DNA of 64,000 nt, from assembly GCA_963807065.1 (NCBI GenBank), contig CAWDZQ010000003.1, positions 1,178,001 through 1,242,000 on the forward strand. The letters are read 5' to 3'. Source of the DNA: CAWAND01 sp963807065 (GTDB lineage Bacteria > Chloroflexota > Anaerolineae > Anaerolineales > E44-bin32). The position numbers and the translations under genes were made by a program. Below are positions 1-9,771 of this stretch, in pieces. How positions within the stretch are numbered: position 1 is the first letter of the stretch; the number at the start of each line of letters is the position of its first letter. The notes beneath the pieces are model-generated. The model was given only the letters and a program-made list of their open reading frames with translations, did no database searches and was not told the DNA's origin.

Positions 1-690
1 GCTCTGCCCGCCGTGGTGTATCACTTTCGACTTTGGCACCCAATAGACCTGCCACCCAGCCCTTGCCAAGCGGTAACACAGATCTACCTCCTCGGTGAAC
101 ATGAAGAAGGACGGATCAAGCGCACCGACTTGTTCGAGAGCCTCCCGGCGAATGATCATGCTCGCACCCTGCACCGCCCCCACAATATGGGCCACGCCAT
201 GGTCCCACTTGTCCAGTGGATAGACCGCCAAAGGATAGAGGCTATCGAGGTGGCACATGCGCCACAGTTCTCGGCCCAGGGAGATCATAGGGGAAGCCGC
301 CGGTTGTATGGCACCTTGCGGGTCGATCAGCATTGATCCGGCCGCGCCCGCCCCAGGATGACCTTCCAAGAAGTGGACGAGCTCGGCAATTGCACCGGGG
401 AGAAGCTCGGTGTCCGGATTCAGCAACATTACGTACTTGGCAACCGACCGATGGAAGACTTGGTTGTTGGCGCGAGCGAATCCCACATTCTGCGAATTTG
501 CGACCAGAGTCACTTCTGGAAATTCTCGGCCAACCATGGTTTGTGATTCATCGGAAGACGCATTGTCAACCACAAATACGTCAAGATCTAACCAGGGATG
601 TGCCTGGGCCTCACGCCGGACGGTTGCCAGGCACTTCCGCAATAGCGTGGCCGAATTCCAACTTACGATCACCACGGTAACCGATGTCAT
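1..690 (-). CDS. GT2 family glycosyltransferase (3' end missing)
   Basis: This is a GT-A fold glycosyltransferase, likely a rhamnosyltransferase-type enzyme that adds a sugar to the glycan repeat unit at the cytoplasmic membrane face. I translated the reverse strand from the ATG at 690. It gives 230 residues with no stop before the window edge, so the C-terminus is missing. It begins MTSVTVVIVSWNSATLLRKC, the usual GT2 nucleotide-sugar strand. It then shows 'VVDNASSDES', 'NVGFARANNQ', the metal-binding-type 'LNPDTELLPGA', and a late 'FFMFTEEVDLCYRLARAGW' acceptor-side motif. It lies 79 bases downstream of the Wzz-kinase gene on the same strand. Donor and acceptor cannot be told from sequence. 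Confidence 0.9.
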   Translation of the reverse strand, partial: MTSVTVVIVSWNSATLLRKCLATVRREAQAHPWLDLDVFVVDNASSDESQTMVGREFPEVTLVANSQNVGFARANNQVFHRSVAKYVMLLNPDTELLPGAIAELVHFLEGHPGAGAAGSMLIDPQGAIQPAASPMISLGRELWRMCHLDSLYPLAVYPLDKWDHGVAHIVGAVQGASMIIRREALEQVGALDPSFFMFTEEVDLCYRLARAGWQVYWVPKSKVIHHGGQS

Positions 691-769
691 TTGGAATCAG
701 ACCCCTCTTCTCGGTCGGGTCCGATGTCGTCGCCGGCTGGTGCCGGATCGCCTTGCCTGAGTAAGCGTC

Positions 770-2491
770 CTAACCACCGGGCGCTGAGGTCTTGGGATTT
801 GGCTCATCCTGCTCCCAGCCGCCTCCTCGACCCGGTCTGCCGGAGAGCCAGCGCTCAAATCTCTCAGCTGTCCTTCGTGCAAACTGTCCAATCGTTACCT
901 GGAACACGTTTTGCAATCGCCGCGGACGGGCTTGCCTGTCGGAAACATCTCCGCCTGCAGTCGAGAGATCCTCCATGGGGATGTACCCCTCATATTTGGC
1001 CAGGCCCACCTTGGTGCCGCTAATCACCACGCCAAGCACGTGAATGACATTCGACTTGAGCTGCGCCTTCATTCCACGCACGGCGTCCTTCGTTGAGTGG
1101 CCCAAGCGAACGACAGCCAGGACGCCTTCAGCCTTCGACGCCAATACCAGAGAATCTGAGATGAAGGCTGGCGGACCGTCGATAATCACGATAGCCTTCA
1201 GTTTGAGCACCGACAACAGCTTATCGAACGCCGGCGTATCCAAGAACCAAGCCGATCCCAAGGCTGCCGATCCAGGTGCAATGACACTCAACCCAGGCGC
1301 CGTCTCTGGATAGGGTTGGAACATCGCGCTCTCTGGGCTGCCTCCCTCGACAAGCAGATCGCTCAGCCCTTTGTGGTCAGGATGGGCAAATCGGGATCTT
1401 TGCGCGTCGGCGTCGATGAGAACAACCTGTTCGCCTGACTTGGCAAATGCAAGGGCCAGTCCCATCGCCACGGTCGATTTGCCCTCTCCAACAGACGGCC
1501 CAGTCACCAAAACGCTTCGCACAAACGAACCAACACCAGCCAGCTGCAGGTTTGTCTTCAGAAGTCGGAATGAGTTTGCAAGGACAGAGCGCGGTTGATT
1601 CAACATGATCGTGGTCGGATCGGCGACGTCGTTTATCTGCTCGACGGTTGCCATGACCGGCCAACTGAGAATCCCCGTGATGTCGGATGTCTCCTTGACG
1701 CTTTTGTCGAGGTACTCGATGAGGTAGGCCCCCCCGACTCCAACGGCCATCCCTAGGAGCCCCGCCAGCAGCGTAGTGAGCACATGGCTGGGACCGATCG
1801 GCCGCCCGGGCAGTTCCGGTGGCTCCACGATCGAAAGGGTATTGACAGCCCCCTGACTGGAGCTGGAGAGGAGACTCGCGTAGCTGGATTGTAGTGTTCT
1901 CAGTTTCTCATCTGACGCCGAGATTTGCCTCTCGAGATCAGCAATATCTCGGGCATCACGAAGGCCTCCAAGCTTCAGTTTCAGTGCGGCGATCTCGTCC
2001 TGAGTCGACAGGATGTCGTTCTGGAGACTTGAAAGCTGCTGGTCAACGAAGGCCTGCTGATCCTGAACCTCGGACCGAATCCCCGTGGGGGACCTCTGGA
2101 TGAGTTGATTGGCCAGCTCAGCCGCCACCGCTCTCGCTCGCTCAGGCTGGCTGTCGGTGACATCAATTTCGATGAGCTGGCTGTTCGGCAAAGCGCGTAC
2201 CGAATAGAGCGGAAGCGAGGCGACACCCAGCGCAGCCATCGTGGCGCTGCGGATAGGATCGCGATTGGCCATGTCGGCATAGATTCCAGCCAGGTCCTGT
2301 TCAAGGTAGAACTGGCCCGATGAAGGATTCGGATTGTTGATCGACTGACCAATGATCAGGGTCGCACTCGCCTGGTAAAGCTCCGGTTGAAGAAGCGAGA
2401 TCAGCAGGGTGGCAACGGCAGAGACAAAGCCCGCCAAGATCACCAATCTGCGCCACTTCAGCACCGGTTTGAAATAAAAGGAAAGATCCAT
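770..2491 (-). CDS. Wzz-type chain-length determinant fused to BY-kinase domain
   Basis: A 573-residue inner-membrane polysaccharide co-polymerase that would control polymer length and export. Residues 1-40 hold the first membrane segment. About 45-215 form the extracytoplasmic Wzz region with a Gln/Asp/Leu-rich coiled coil. A second membrane segment lies near 237-262 ('LLAGLLGMAVGVGGAYLIEY'). The cytoplasmic kinase-like domain has Walker A 'GPSVGEGKST' (about 330), Walker A' 'VVLIDADAQRSRF' and Walker B 'AIVIIDGPP'. The C-terminus has only two nearby tyrosines ('KYEGYIP') rather than the usual Tyr cluster, so autophosphorylation may be reduced or use other sites. The ATG shares one base with the TAA of the upstream membrane-protein gene (TAATG), indicating translational coupling. 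The family assignment is secure. The polymer controlled is inferred from the neighbours. Confidence 0.93.
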   Translation of the reverse strand: MDLSFYFKPVLKWRRLVILAGFVSAVATLLISLLQPELYQASATLIIGQSINNPNPSSGQFYLEQDLAGIYADMANRDPIRSATMAALGVASLPLYSVRALPNSQLIEIDVTDSQPERARAVAAELANQLIQRSPTGIRSEVQDQQAFVDQQLSSLQNDILSTQDEIAALKLKLGGLRDARDIADLERQISASDEKLRTLQSSYASLLSSSSQGAVNTLSIVEPPELPGRPIGPSHVLTTLLAGLLGMAVGVGGAYLIEYLDKSVKETSDITGILSWPVMATVEQINDVADPTTIMLNQPRSVLANSFRLLKTNLQLAGVGSFVRSVLVTGPSVGEGKSTVAMGLALAFAKSGEQVVLIDADAQRSRFAHPDHKGLSDLLVEGGSPESAMFQPYPETAPGLSVIAPGSAALGSAWFLDTPAFDKLLSVLKLKAIVIIDGPPAFISDSLVLASKAEGVLAVVRLGHSTKDAVRGMKAQLKSNVIHVLGVVISGTKVGLAKYEGYIPMEDLSTAGGDVSDRQARPRRLQNVFQVTIGQFARRTAERFERWLSGRPGRGGGWEQDEPNPKTSAPGG

Positions 2492-3916
2492 TAACTACCT
2501 CTCTTCCCGTTCGGTATCTTCTTCGACAGATCGAGACTCCGGGGAGCGGACGTTCTCCGCCTGCGCTGACTAAGCCACATCCAAGCCTCCTGCAAACAGA
2601 CACCCGCGAATGGCAACATGAGAGCATCGAGCGGAATGCGGTACCGAATCAGAGACCAAGAGATCAGATGCACCCCGGTGTAGACCACAGTGACACTCAG
2701 AAGGAGACCTGCCCCGCTCATCAGAAACCGGCCGAGCCCATGCTTTCTGATGGTCAGACCTAGCCCCCCGAGCATGAATGGCCACATCAGGCCAAAGCTC
2801 AAGGTCCTGGACAGGTTGCTGAAAGTCGAAGAGGCTGGCGAGGGCCAGAACATGAAGAAAACAGGAATCCGGCTCAACGACAGCAGAAAGAACCTGCGAG
2901 GGTCCTGAAAGACAAAACCCATCCCACGAAGCAGCAGAGCATGATCCAACTGGGCCTCGTTGAGACCCATCAGGCTTGTCGGAATCAACGATCGGTATGT
3001 GGCTACACTCTCTGAAAGGATCGGCTGAAAAACCGTGCCATAGATTGGGTGATTAGACAGATAGAAGGCAAACCCGGCATTGGTGTTGAGAAGCACGAAT
3101 TGATCAAAGCGTTGGTAGTTGTACAAGGTCCATGGGATGATCGAGGCTGCCAGAACGCCAGCAGATATGGCGATACCAACTACCCCCATTCGCCACCTGC
3201 CCTGACGTTTGCTGACGACGGCGATCCACAACCAGATCACTGGGGCTACCAGCAGCGCCGCTTGCCTGAGCAGGACCAGGCCACCAAGCCCTAATCCGAG
3301 GTAAAGGCCCAGCCGGCCGGCGCCCACGCCGGCGTTCGTCAACCTCCCTTGTCCTTCCACGAATGCGAATCGCAGAGCGATCAACATGACCAGAAGCAGG
3401 AAGATAATGAAGAAGGTTTCCGTCATGATCGCAGCCGAGTAGTACACGAAATAGGCGTAGACGGCTACCAACATAGCCGCGATCAAGCTGGCTTTTCGCC
3501 CGAAGAGGCGATCGGAAACCAAGTAGACCAAAAGCGGTTGAAGAAATCCGGCGGCGATTGCCTGAATGAGTTCGAGCTATGAGCGGGAAACGCCCAAAGA
3601 TTCCATAGACAAGAACAAGATAGGAAGTGTAGAGAAAACTCCAGTGTGCGGTCGGTGCGTTGGCTGCCGTGGCTGGCCACCACGGCTGGCCGAAGCTGAA
3701 GCCGTGTCCATCCAGCACGCGCAATGCCAGGGTGTTGTATGAGATTTGGTCGGCGATCCCTGGAAGCGCCGAGACTTGATTACCCATAACCAAGGCGGCC
3801 CCCACCCGGAGCGCAATCGAGACAACAATGATGGCTGTCAGGAGGTAACGTGGATTCGATGAAGCGGACGCTCCCATCCCGCGGATTCTTTGAGCCATCT
3901 GCTGTGCTCTATTCAT
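2491..3916 (-). pseudogene. GT39/GT-C-like polytopic membrane glycosyltransferase, split by a +1 frameshift
   Basis: Two overlapping frames make one protein of about 474 residues. The N-terminal part starts at the ATG at 3916 (MNRAQQMAQRIRGMGA...) and includes a first membrane helix, an ALRV-type motif and '...VYGIFGRFPLIA'. The C-terminal part continues in the next frame with 'LIQAIAAGFLQPLLVYLVSDR' near 3580 and many hydrophobic helices. The total span is 3n+1 bases. Removing one A from the AA at about 3582 restores 'IARLIQAIAAGF', a normal GT-C junction. GT-C enzymes use polyprenyl-phosphate sugars outside the membrane. The start overlaps the upstream GT4 stop (TGATG) and the stop overlaps the Wzz-kinase start, so the gene sits in the operon. 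It is either an assembly error or a recent inactivation. Confidence 0.8.
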
Positions 3917-5157
3917 CAGCCTGAGGTACCTCGTCGGTCCATCGCGCTCGGCGGCGGGTAGATACCATCAAGCGGCCCAAGGGCGGCTTCCCAATGGTAG
4001 TGGTCAACGGCGAGCCGGCGACCAGATGAACCAAGCTTCGCCCGCAGCTCCGGATCGCGAAGGAGTCCAACGACCGCCGCCGCAAACTCCTTGGGGTCAT
4101 CGGCGACGAGAGCCGCCCCATGGGAAAGGACGTCAATGCCCTGGGCTCCGAGGCTGGTCGTCACGGTAGGCATGCCTCTGGCCATGGCCTCCAGAATTCG
4201 AACGCGCATGCCGCTACCCGCCAAGACCGGGACCACCACAACGCTCGCCCGCGAGAAGAAGGGCTCGAGGTCATCGACAAACCCCGTAACTTCGACATGT
4301 CCATTCCACGACTCAGCCAGACGCCGAATGCGCTGCGGCGGGCTCTTGCCAACAACTTTCATACGAACCTCGGGGACGTCATTCAGCACCATCGGGAAGA
4401 CACTTTCCAAGAACCACGCAATCCCATCCGCATTGGGAGCGTAGTGCATGCTGCCATAAGCCAATATTTCACACGACTTCTTGGCAGGTGACGCAGGCTG
4501 GAGGCTGTCGGTATCGATCGAAATCGGAATGACCTCGATTCGGGGCGGTTGAGTGTCATGGTCGGCGGACGAATTGGCCGCAAGCTCAAGGTCGTGCCGA
4601 TCTTCTTCTGTGACCGCAAGTGTCATGTCAAATGCCGTAAGCACTTCGCCTTCATAGCGCCGCATGGCCCTCGCTTCAAAGGCCAGAAGAGGTTGAAGCC
4701 ACACCGGCTGATCGGACAGGGCGCCGGCAATGATGGCCCACGTGGCATTGTGCGCATCGAATACCCGCCGGACGCCATTCTGGGGAAGGGCAAATTAAGT
4801 CATTGTGACCTGGTCAGCATGGATGACATCCACGCGCCCGGCCTCAGTTTCTCGTGCCACGGCTTGCCGCATCTCCCGACTATCATCTCTTTCGATCAAG
4901 AACGGACGACGCTTGAAAACCGCTTTGACGGCGGCGCGGGCATCCGCCCATCTCGAGCGCCGCATCGGAACGGCTACCAATCGGTGAACGTGGGGCTCAA
5001 GTCCTGGAATGAACTCCACCTCTTCTGCGCGCACATAGCTCACCAGAGTCACCTGATGCCCGCGCAGAGCCAAGAAGCGCAGGACATTCCATGTCTTGAT
5101 CCGTGGACCGGCGTTGGGCGGATAAGGTAGGACTTGCGTCAAGAACAGGATACGCAT
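3916..5157 (-). pseudogene. GT4 glycosyltransferase interrupted by an in-frame TAA
   Basis: A group 1 (GT-B) glycosyltransferase of about 413 codons. It starts at the ATG at 5157 (MRILFLTQVLPYPPNAGPRI). The N-terminal acceptor domain reads to '...DVIHADQVTMT', then a TAA at 4795-4797, and continues in the same frame as 'FALPQNGVRRVFDAHNATW'. The C-terminal donor domain carries 'ILAYGSMHYAPNADGIAWFL', 'VEVTGFVDDLEPFFSRASV' and 'GSGMRVRILEAMARGMPTVT', the standard GT4 nucleotide-sugar site. In relatives the stop position is usually a Gln (CAA to TAA is one substitution); that comes from general family knowledge and is not aligned here. The 5'-proximal 140 codons lack the donor domain, so the product is inactive unless the stop is read through or the base is wrong. 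Confidence 0.85.
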
Positions 5158-5272
5158 CGAGAAGAGGCTCTGGGATTGACCGCCGGGCGATCGATGGGTT
5201 CGCTTGGGTACCAAGAGGGCCGGGATCGTTCAGTCTGGAAGTACAAAGCGCCAAGGATGGATAGCCGGATAT

Positions 5273-6697
5273 TCATCTGGTGCGTCCGCGTTGGCGTCGC
5301 AATATTTCTCCCATGGCTACAGCTGCCCCAAGCATCAACCAGGCTATGCTGGCAGATCTGACACCGCTGAGACCCACGTTGTAAACAAAGGGGAGAAACC
5401 AATCACCCAACCCGCCAGCGGCCAGAGTTCCGATGAATCCGCCGAAGGCTCCATAGGCAAAGGCCCTCGGAAATCCTGGGGTTGCAACTTGCAGTACCCC
5501 CCAAAGTTCCCGCCCCAAGGCAGCCGCAAACCAGAAGAACGCCATCAGCCCCAGAATTCCCGATTGGGCCAAGATGTCGACATAATTGTTGTGCGAGTTG
5601 AAGTTGACGGTGTATCCACCGATGGAATACAACGGGGTCAGGCTGTAATAGTTGGCGGGTCCTAAGCCCAGGACCGGGTTGAGTTTCACCAGGTTGAGGA
5701 CGATTTGCCACGCCTCAAATCTGGTGGACAGGCTGTACTGATTGTCGCCGCCGAGGAAGATGTGCCCGAGGGCCCCTGGAATGACCACAAGCACAACCAT
5801 GCCGAGTACCGAGCCGAGCACGACCCATTTTGGCTTTACGAGCAGGGCAATGACACCCAGCGCAATCAGGGCGGGGAGCCAACCGGAGATCCATGATTGT
5901 CTGATGACCAGAGTGAAATAGAAGGCGGATGCCCCGACTAGTCCAGCCAATAGCCTCCACTTGAGTTTGAGCTCGCGGTTCAGCACAGCTTGGGCGAAGG
6001 CAAGGGTCGTGATCCAAGTCCAAAACATGGAGTCGAACACAGCCCGCTGAAAGATCTTCTGTAAAGGCTGGTCATTGATGGGAAGCAGAACTGCGATAAC
6101 AAAGACCCCTCCGATGCCAATGAGCAACCACGTCATCCACTCGATGATGCGAATGTCACCGATCCTGTGCATCGCCACCAGGAACAGGCCTGGCAGGAGA
6201 ATGAAGATCCCCAATCCCCCAATCTGTGCCCGGAGAGGGGCGTTTTGAATCGGTAACCAGTGCAATTGCCCGAATGCAAAGGCCAACACGCTCACCGCAC
6301 ACCAGACCAGGATCGGAGGAATGGTGAGAGAATCAATCAGAACGATCTGCTGTTGGCGAACCACCATGTGCAAGAGCCACATCCCGATCAAGAGCGAAGC
6401 CCAGAGCACACTGGCATTGATTCCACTCTGGCTGCCAGTTCCAATCGATATGGGCACGAGCAGTGCGACGACGATGGCGGCCGGGAACCCGAGACCAGGG
6501 TGTCGTTCTAGAACAAGCCATCCGACGAGCCCGAATGGCAGCATCAGCGCCAAAATTCCCCTGGTGCCGCTGACCGTCGCCAGGGGCACCAGCACCATGG
6601 CAATCCCCAGGACTCCCATGATCACCAGGGGCCCAAGCTCCAGATGACCCCCGCCGGCCGAGCCGGTTCGAGGTTGAACGTGGATATCAGGGCGCAT
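5273..6697 (-). CDS. O-antigen ligase/polymerase (Wzy_C-type) membrane protein
   Basis: A 474-residue polytopic membrane protein with about 10-12 hydrophobic segments and a large periplasmic loop near the C-terminus. The loop holds 'VLGLGPANYYSLTPLYSIGG' followed by 'FNSHNNYVDILAQSGILGLM', the G-x-G-x-x-N ... HN-x-y-x-x-x-x-x-x-G-i-x-G pattern of the Wzy_C/WaaL family. These enzymes join polyprenyl-diphosphate-linked glycans to each other or to an acceptor outside the membrane. The C-terminus is basic ('LRRQRGRTR'). The start overlaps the stop of the upstream GT4 gene by 11 bases. A second ligase-like protein lies at 45238-47097. One may be the polymerase and the other the ligase, but sequence alone does not assign them. 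Confidence 0.88.
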   Translation of the reverse strand: MRPDIHVQPRTGSAGGGHLELGPLVIMGVLGIAMVLVPLATVSGTRGILALMLPFGLVGWLVLERHPGLGFPAAIVVALLVPISIGTGSQSGINASVLWASLLIGMWLLHMVVRQQQIVLIDSLTIPPILVWCAVSVLAFAFGQLHWLPIQNAPLRAQIGGLGIFILLPGLFLVAMHRIGDIRIIEWMTWLLIGIGGVFVIAVLLPINDQPLQKIFQRAVFDSMFWTWITTLAFAQAVLNRELKLKWRLLAGLVGASAFYFTLVIRQSWISGWLPALIALGVIALLVKPKWVVLGSVLGMVVLVVIPGALGHIFLGGDNQYSLSTRFEAWQIVLNLVKLNPVLGLGPANYYSLTPLYSIGGYTVNFNSHNNYVDILAQSGILGLMAFFWFAAALGRELWGVLQVATPGFPRAFAYGAFGGFIGTLAAGGLGDWFLPFVYNVGLSGVRSASIAWLMLGAAVAMGEILRRQRGRTR

Positions 6698-7901
6698 GGT
6701 TTCGGACCCTCTCCATGGTCTCGTTCAGACTTTGCCTGAATCCTACGGCGATCTTTTCCCAGTCATAGTCTTGCTCAACTTTGCGGCGGGCTTGTTGGCT
6801 GAGGTCACGCTGCATACGGGGATTCTGCAGAAGTTCGATAACCCGCTCTGCAAACCTTGCCGGAGAATCGGCAACGAGCACCTCCGTGCCATCCTCAAGA
6901 TCGAGCCCTTCGACGCCTTTAGAGGTGGAGACCACCGGGGTGCCCAGCGCCATCGCCTCAAGGACCTTAAGACGTGTGCCGGCACCTTGGCGCAGAGGTA
7001 CGACGCAGGCGCTGCTCTGGGCAACCCAGGGCCGGATGTCGTCCACATAACCCGTGAACCGGACGCCCCGTGCTTGCCTCAACTCGGAAACATCCACACC
7101 TCGCGTAGACCCTGTAATCGTGAGCGTAACGTCAGGGAGAATTCGCGTGATCTCGGACCAGATCTCCCGAATGAAATAGAGCATGGCGTCAAGGTTGGGC
7201 CGATAAGTCATCGCACCGGGGTATATGAGCGTTCGACCTATCGCCGTCGGGCTGTCGGCTCGGTACAGACGAGTGTCTACCCCGTTCGCCACCACGGCAA
7301 TTCGCTCGAGCGGGAGTGGGACGTACTCCGTCATAGCGTGACGATCATCTTCCGACGTCACCAAACAGAGATCGAAGGTCTCGTAGAGCTGAGCCTCGTA
7401 GCGTTCGAGCTTGCGATAAGCGATGTGGCGGCGAAGCCGCTCGAGAGGGTTCCCGGCTTCGTCGGCCTCCTCACGGAGCATCCTGGCGAGGAGGTTGTCG
7501 ACGTCCACCACGCGCAAGACACCTGGATTCGTCGGAACATAGGGGGCAGTGACGAAGGTCATGCCGACCACCGCATCAGGGGACCACGTTTCCGTGGCCT
7601 TGCGCACGGCTTCATCAAACGAGCGGCAGTAGCTGCCCACCACAGATCTTGGCCGCCTACTGAACCACCCAAGTGCTGATGCCCAGCGGGGTTGGCTGAA
7701 GGGTTGGCAGGCGACCGTCTTGACGTCTCGACAGAACTCACCGATGCGTTCGATCCACTCCGGCTGAATATCCCGGTCCTCAAATGAAATGAGGGAAACG
7801 TCATGTTCGTAAGCCAGAGCTCGAAGCAGATGGTACGCCCGGATCCTGCTGCCCTGGTCGAGGGGATACGGGAACCATGTAGATAGGAATAACACCTTCA
7901 T
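6687..7901 (-). CDS. GT4 family glycosyltransferase
   Basis: A 404-residue GT-B glycosyltransferase. I chose the ATG at 7901 (MKVLFLSTWFPYPLDQGSRI) because this is the canonical first beta strand and P-x-x-x-G-x-x-x-R loop of the sub-family; the longer upstream frame has no family sequence. The donor domain shows 'LIYPGAMTYRPNLDAMLYFI', 'GVRFTGYVDDIRPWVAQSSA', 'GAGTRLKVLEAMALGTPVVS' and 'GVEGLDLEDG'. It is a close structural paralog of the interrupted gene at 3916-5157, sharing the same opening motif and the same 'ATRV/RI-LEAMA' donor site, so the two may have arisen by duplication. It follows the sulfotransferase gene by 25 bases and overlaps the ligase gene. Confidence 0.92.
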   Translation of the reverse strand: MKVLFLSTWFPYPLDQGSRIRAYHLLRALAYEHDVSLISFEDRDIQPEWIERIGEFCRDVKTVACQPFSQPRWASALGWFSRRPRSVVGSYCRSFDEAVRKATETWSPDAVVGMTFVTAPYVPTNPGVLRVVDVDNLLARMLREEADEAGNPLERLRRHIAYRKLERYEAQLYETFDLCLVTSEDDRHAMTEYVPLPLERIAVVANGVDTRLYRADSPTAIGRTLIYPGAMTYRPNLDAMLYFIREIWSEITRILPDVTLTITGSTRGVDVSELRQARGVRFTGYVDDIRPWVAQSSACVVPLRQGAGTRLKVLEAMALGTPVVSTSKGVEGLDLEDGTEVLVADSPARFAERVIELLQNPRMQRDLSQQARRKVEQDYDWEKIAVGFRQSLNETMERVRNHAP

Positions 7902-7926
7902 CCGTTGGGCACCGAGTCTCGCATAT

Positions 7927-8763
7927 TCATTCAGATTCGAAGAACGACTGCCATTCTGTGCCTTGAAACGCACGGCGAAGCTGCTCAAAGTTAGCGATGG
8001 CCTCGGCCATCGGCCGGTGCGATTGCTTGAATGTCTGAGGGGCAACGGGACGCACTTCGAGTCCCAAAAAATCCTGCACGTCGACCATGACCGTCTCGTG
8101 TTGGCTGACCAGGTCTTCATAGTAGAGGTTCATCATTGGGACATCGATAAACAGGGCGGCGAACTCATGTTCCCAGCGTCTCGTCTGCTCAAACTGTTGT
8201 TGACACTCTTCAATCGACAACTCAATTGGCTCTTCTTCCAGGGCTGGCTTGCTGAGCGAGACCCATTCGTCATTTCGGCCGGCTCGCTGGCGAGACAGAT
8301 GCGTTTTGAGAATATTCCTTCGCATGAGGTGGATGATTCGAACGTCCTTCCGCTGGCGTAAGTGGTCCCAGACCTGTTTGCGGCCGGGTTCAGCGGCATG
8401 GTAGTAGAAGAGCTTGAAGCCGAGCGCCTCCACCGACCCCGGCAACGGGCGGAAGACATCCCTTTCCAGAAATCCAATCGGATCCCGTTGGTAGCGATGG
8501 CCTGCTCCAAACCCTACAGGGAAGCCCTTGGTGCCCCACTCGATCTTGGCCGGGTTTTTGAAGATTTCTCCAAGAACGGTGACACCACCGCGTGAGGCCA
8601 GGAGCCCTCGCAAAAAGTTGGATCCTGTACGAGAGCGACCCAGGATGATGAATTTGACATAATCGACAGTACTTCGCTGCAGGCCAGACGCAAGCATCAT
8701 GTGCTGTACCATAGGATGTCCACCTTCAACGCGCGCCCTCAGCCGGCCGGCAAGGGATGGCAT
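7927..8763 (-). CDS. Sulfotransferase (PAPS-dependent)
   Basis: A 278-residue protein with the two PAPS-binding sites of the sulfotransferase superfamily. The 5'-phosphosulfate loop is 'FIILGRSRTGSNFLRGLL' (about residues 38-55). A 3'-phosphate-type segment 'IHLMRRNILKTHLSRQRA' is near residue 150. C-terminal 'MNLYYEDLV' also fits. The predicted role is transfer of sulfate from PAPS to a hydroxyl of the glycan or a lipid. The start at 8763 is supported by GGGAGG about seven bases upstream. It shares its general type with 27038-27787, though identity looks low, so the two probably act on different positions. Confidence 0.87.
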   Translation of the reverse strand: MPSLAGRLRARVEGGHPMVQHMMLASGLQRSTVDYVKFIILGRSRTGSNFLRGLLASRGGVTVLGEIFKNPAKIEWGTKGFPVGFGAGHRYQRDPIGFLERDVFRPLPGSVEALGFKLFYYHAAEPGRKQVWDHLRQRKDVRIIHLMRRNILKTHLSRQRAGRNDEWVSLSKPALEEEPIELSIEECQQQFEQTRRWEHEFAALFIDVPMMNLYYEDLVSQHETVMVDVQDFLGLEVRPVAPQTFKQSHRPMAEAIANFEQLRRAFQGTEWQSFFESE

Positions 8764-8812
8764 GGGGCTCAGCCTCCCACTTGACGCTTGATGACCCGAT
8801 GGATGTCTGGGC

Positions 8813-9763
8813 TCATTGGTGGGCGGGCCGGCGGCCCCAACGTTGGCGGAGAAAATCGAGCGAACCTTGAAGCATGGCGTCTCGATGCTCGCGTTTTACT
8901 GCCCACGACGGCTTCAGAGTCCAGCTCGTCAGGGTCCTGGCTATGGTTGCCACGGCAAACAGCCAGGCAGACACGGGCGCATGGTGTTTGGCCAATGACA
9001 TCAGCCAGTTCCGGGTCCAGTAGTAAGTTATAGATGGGCTGGGTTCATAGTTTCGCTGGACACCTTTGTGCCAAATACGAGCCTGGGGGACGAACAGGAT
9101 CTTCCAGCCCGCTCGCCGGGCCCGCAAACACCACTCGGTTTCTTCCCAGTAGTAGAAGAACCGTTCGTCGAAGGCCCCCACCTCTTCGACCACCTCTCGA
9201 CGCACAAGAATCGCGCAACCTGAAATCCAGTCGACCTCTCCAGCCTGAGCGAATTGGCCCTTGTCCTCTTCGTTCTGACCACGGTGGAAAGCGAGCCAGC
9301 GTTTGCTCAATATTCCGCCTGCGGATTGGATCACCGTCGGCTCATCAGCGTGGTAGACCATGGGTCCGACTATTCCCACGTCTGACCGGTCGGCCACCGC
9401 CTCCAAGAGGAGCTCCACCGCCCTTGGATCGAGAACCACATCCTCATTGAGGATCAGGATCCACTCTACCCCCTCTTTCAGCGCAACCTCGATTCCGACG
9501 TTGTTGTTCCCGGCATAGCCCCGATTGCTCTCCAGTCGAATGACCGTGACCTCTGGGAAGACTCGGCTCAACTTGGCAGAACAGTCTTGGTTCGAGCAAT
9601 TGTCCAGGACGATGACCTGGTTGCGATCGATGGATTGCCTGGCCATCGAGTCCAAACACGCCAGCGTATCGTCGCACCGATCTGTGTTGAGAATGACGGT
9701 CGCCAAGCGGGGGGAAGGACGTTCGTGCTGCGTCTGGAGAACATCCGCCGAAGGCAGGGTCAT
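8813..9763 (-). CDS. GT2 family glycosyltransferase
   Basis: A 316-residue GT2 enzyme. Motifs are 'LATVILNTDRCDDTLACLDS', 'VIVLDNCSNQD', 'NRGYAGNNNVGIE', 'WILILNEDVVLDPRAV' (the DxD-like metal site is NEDV) and 'FFYYWEETEWCLRARRAGWK'. This is the rhamnosyltransferase-like GT2 branch, similar in layout to the truncated gene at 1-690. I prefer the ATG at 9763, just after the upstream epimerase stop. A TTG at 9808 would give a 15-residue extension with a poorly spaced ribosome site. The sugar donor is unknown. Confidence 0.88.
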   Translation of the reverse strand: MTLPSADVLQTQHERPSPRLATVILNTDRCDDTLACLDSMARQSIDRNQVIVLDNCSNQDCSAKLSRVFPEVTVIRLESNRGYAGNNNVGIEVALKEGVEWILILNEDVVLDPRAVELLLEAVADRSDVGIVGPMVYHADEPTVIQSAGGILSKRWLAFHRGQNEEDKGQFAQAGEVDWISGCAILVRREVVEEVGAFDERFFYYWEETEWCLRARRAGWKILFVPQARIWHKGVQRNYEPSPSITYYWTRNWLMSLAKHHAPVSAWLFAVATIARTLTSWTLKPSWAVKREHRDAMLQGSLDFLRQRWGRRPAHQ

Positions 9764-9771
9764 AGGGCTGG

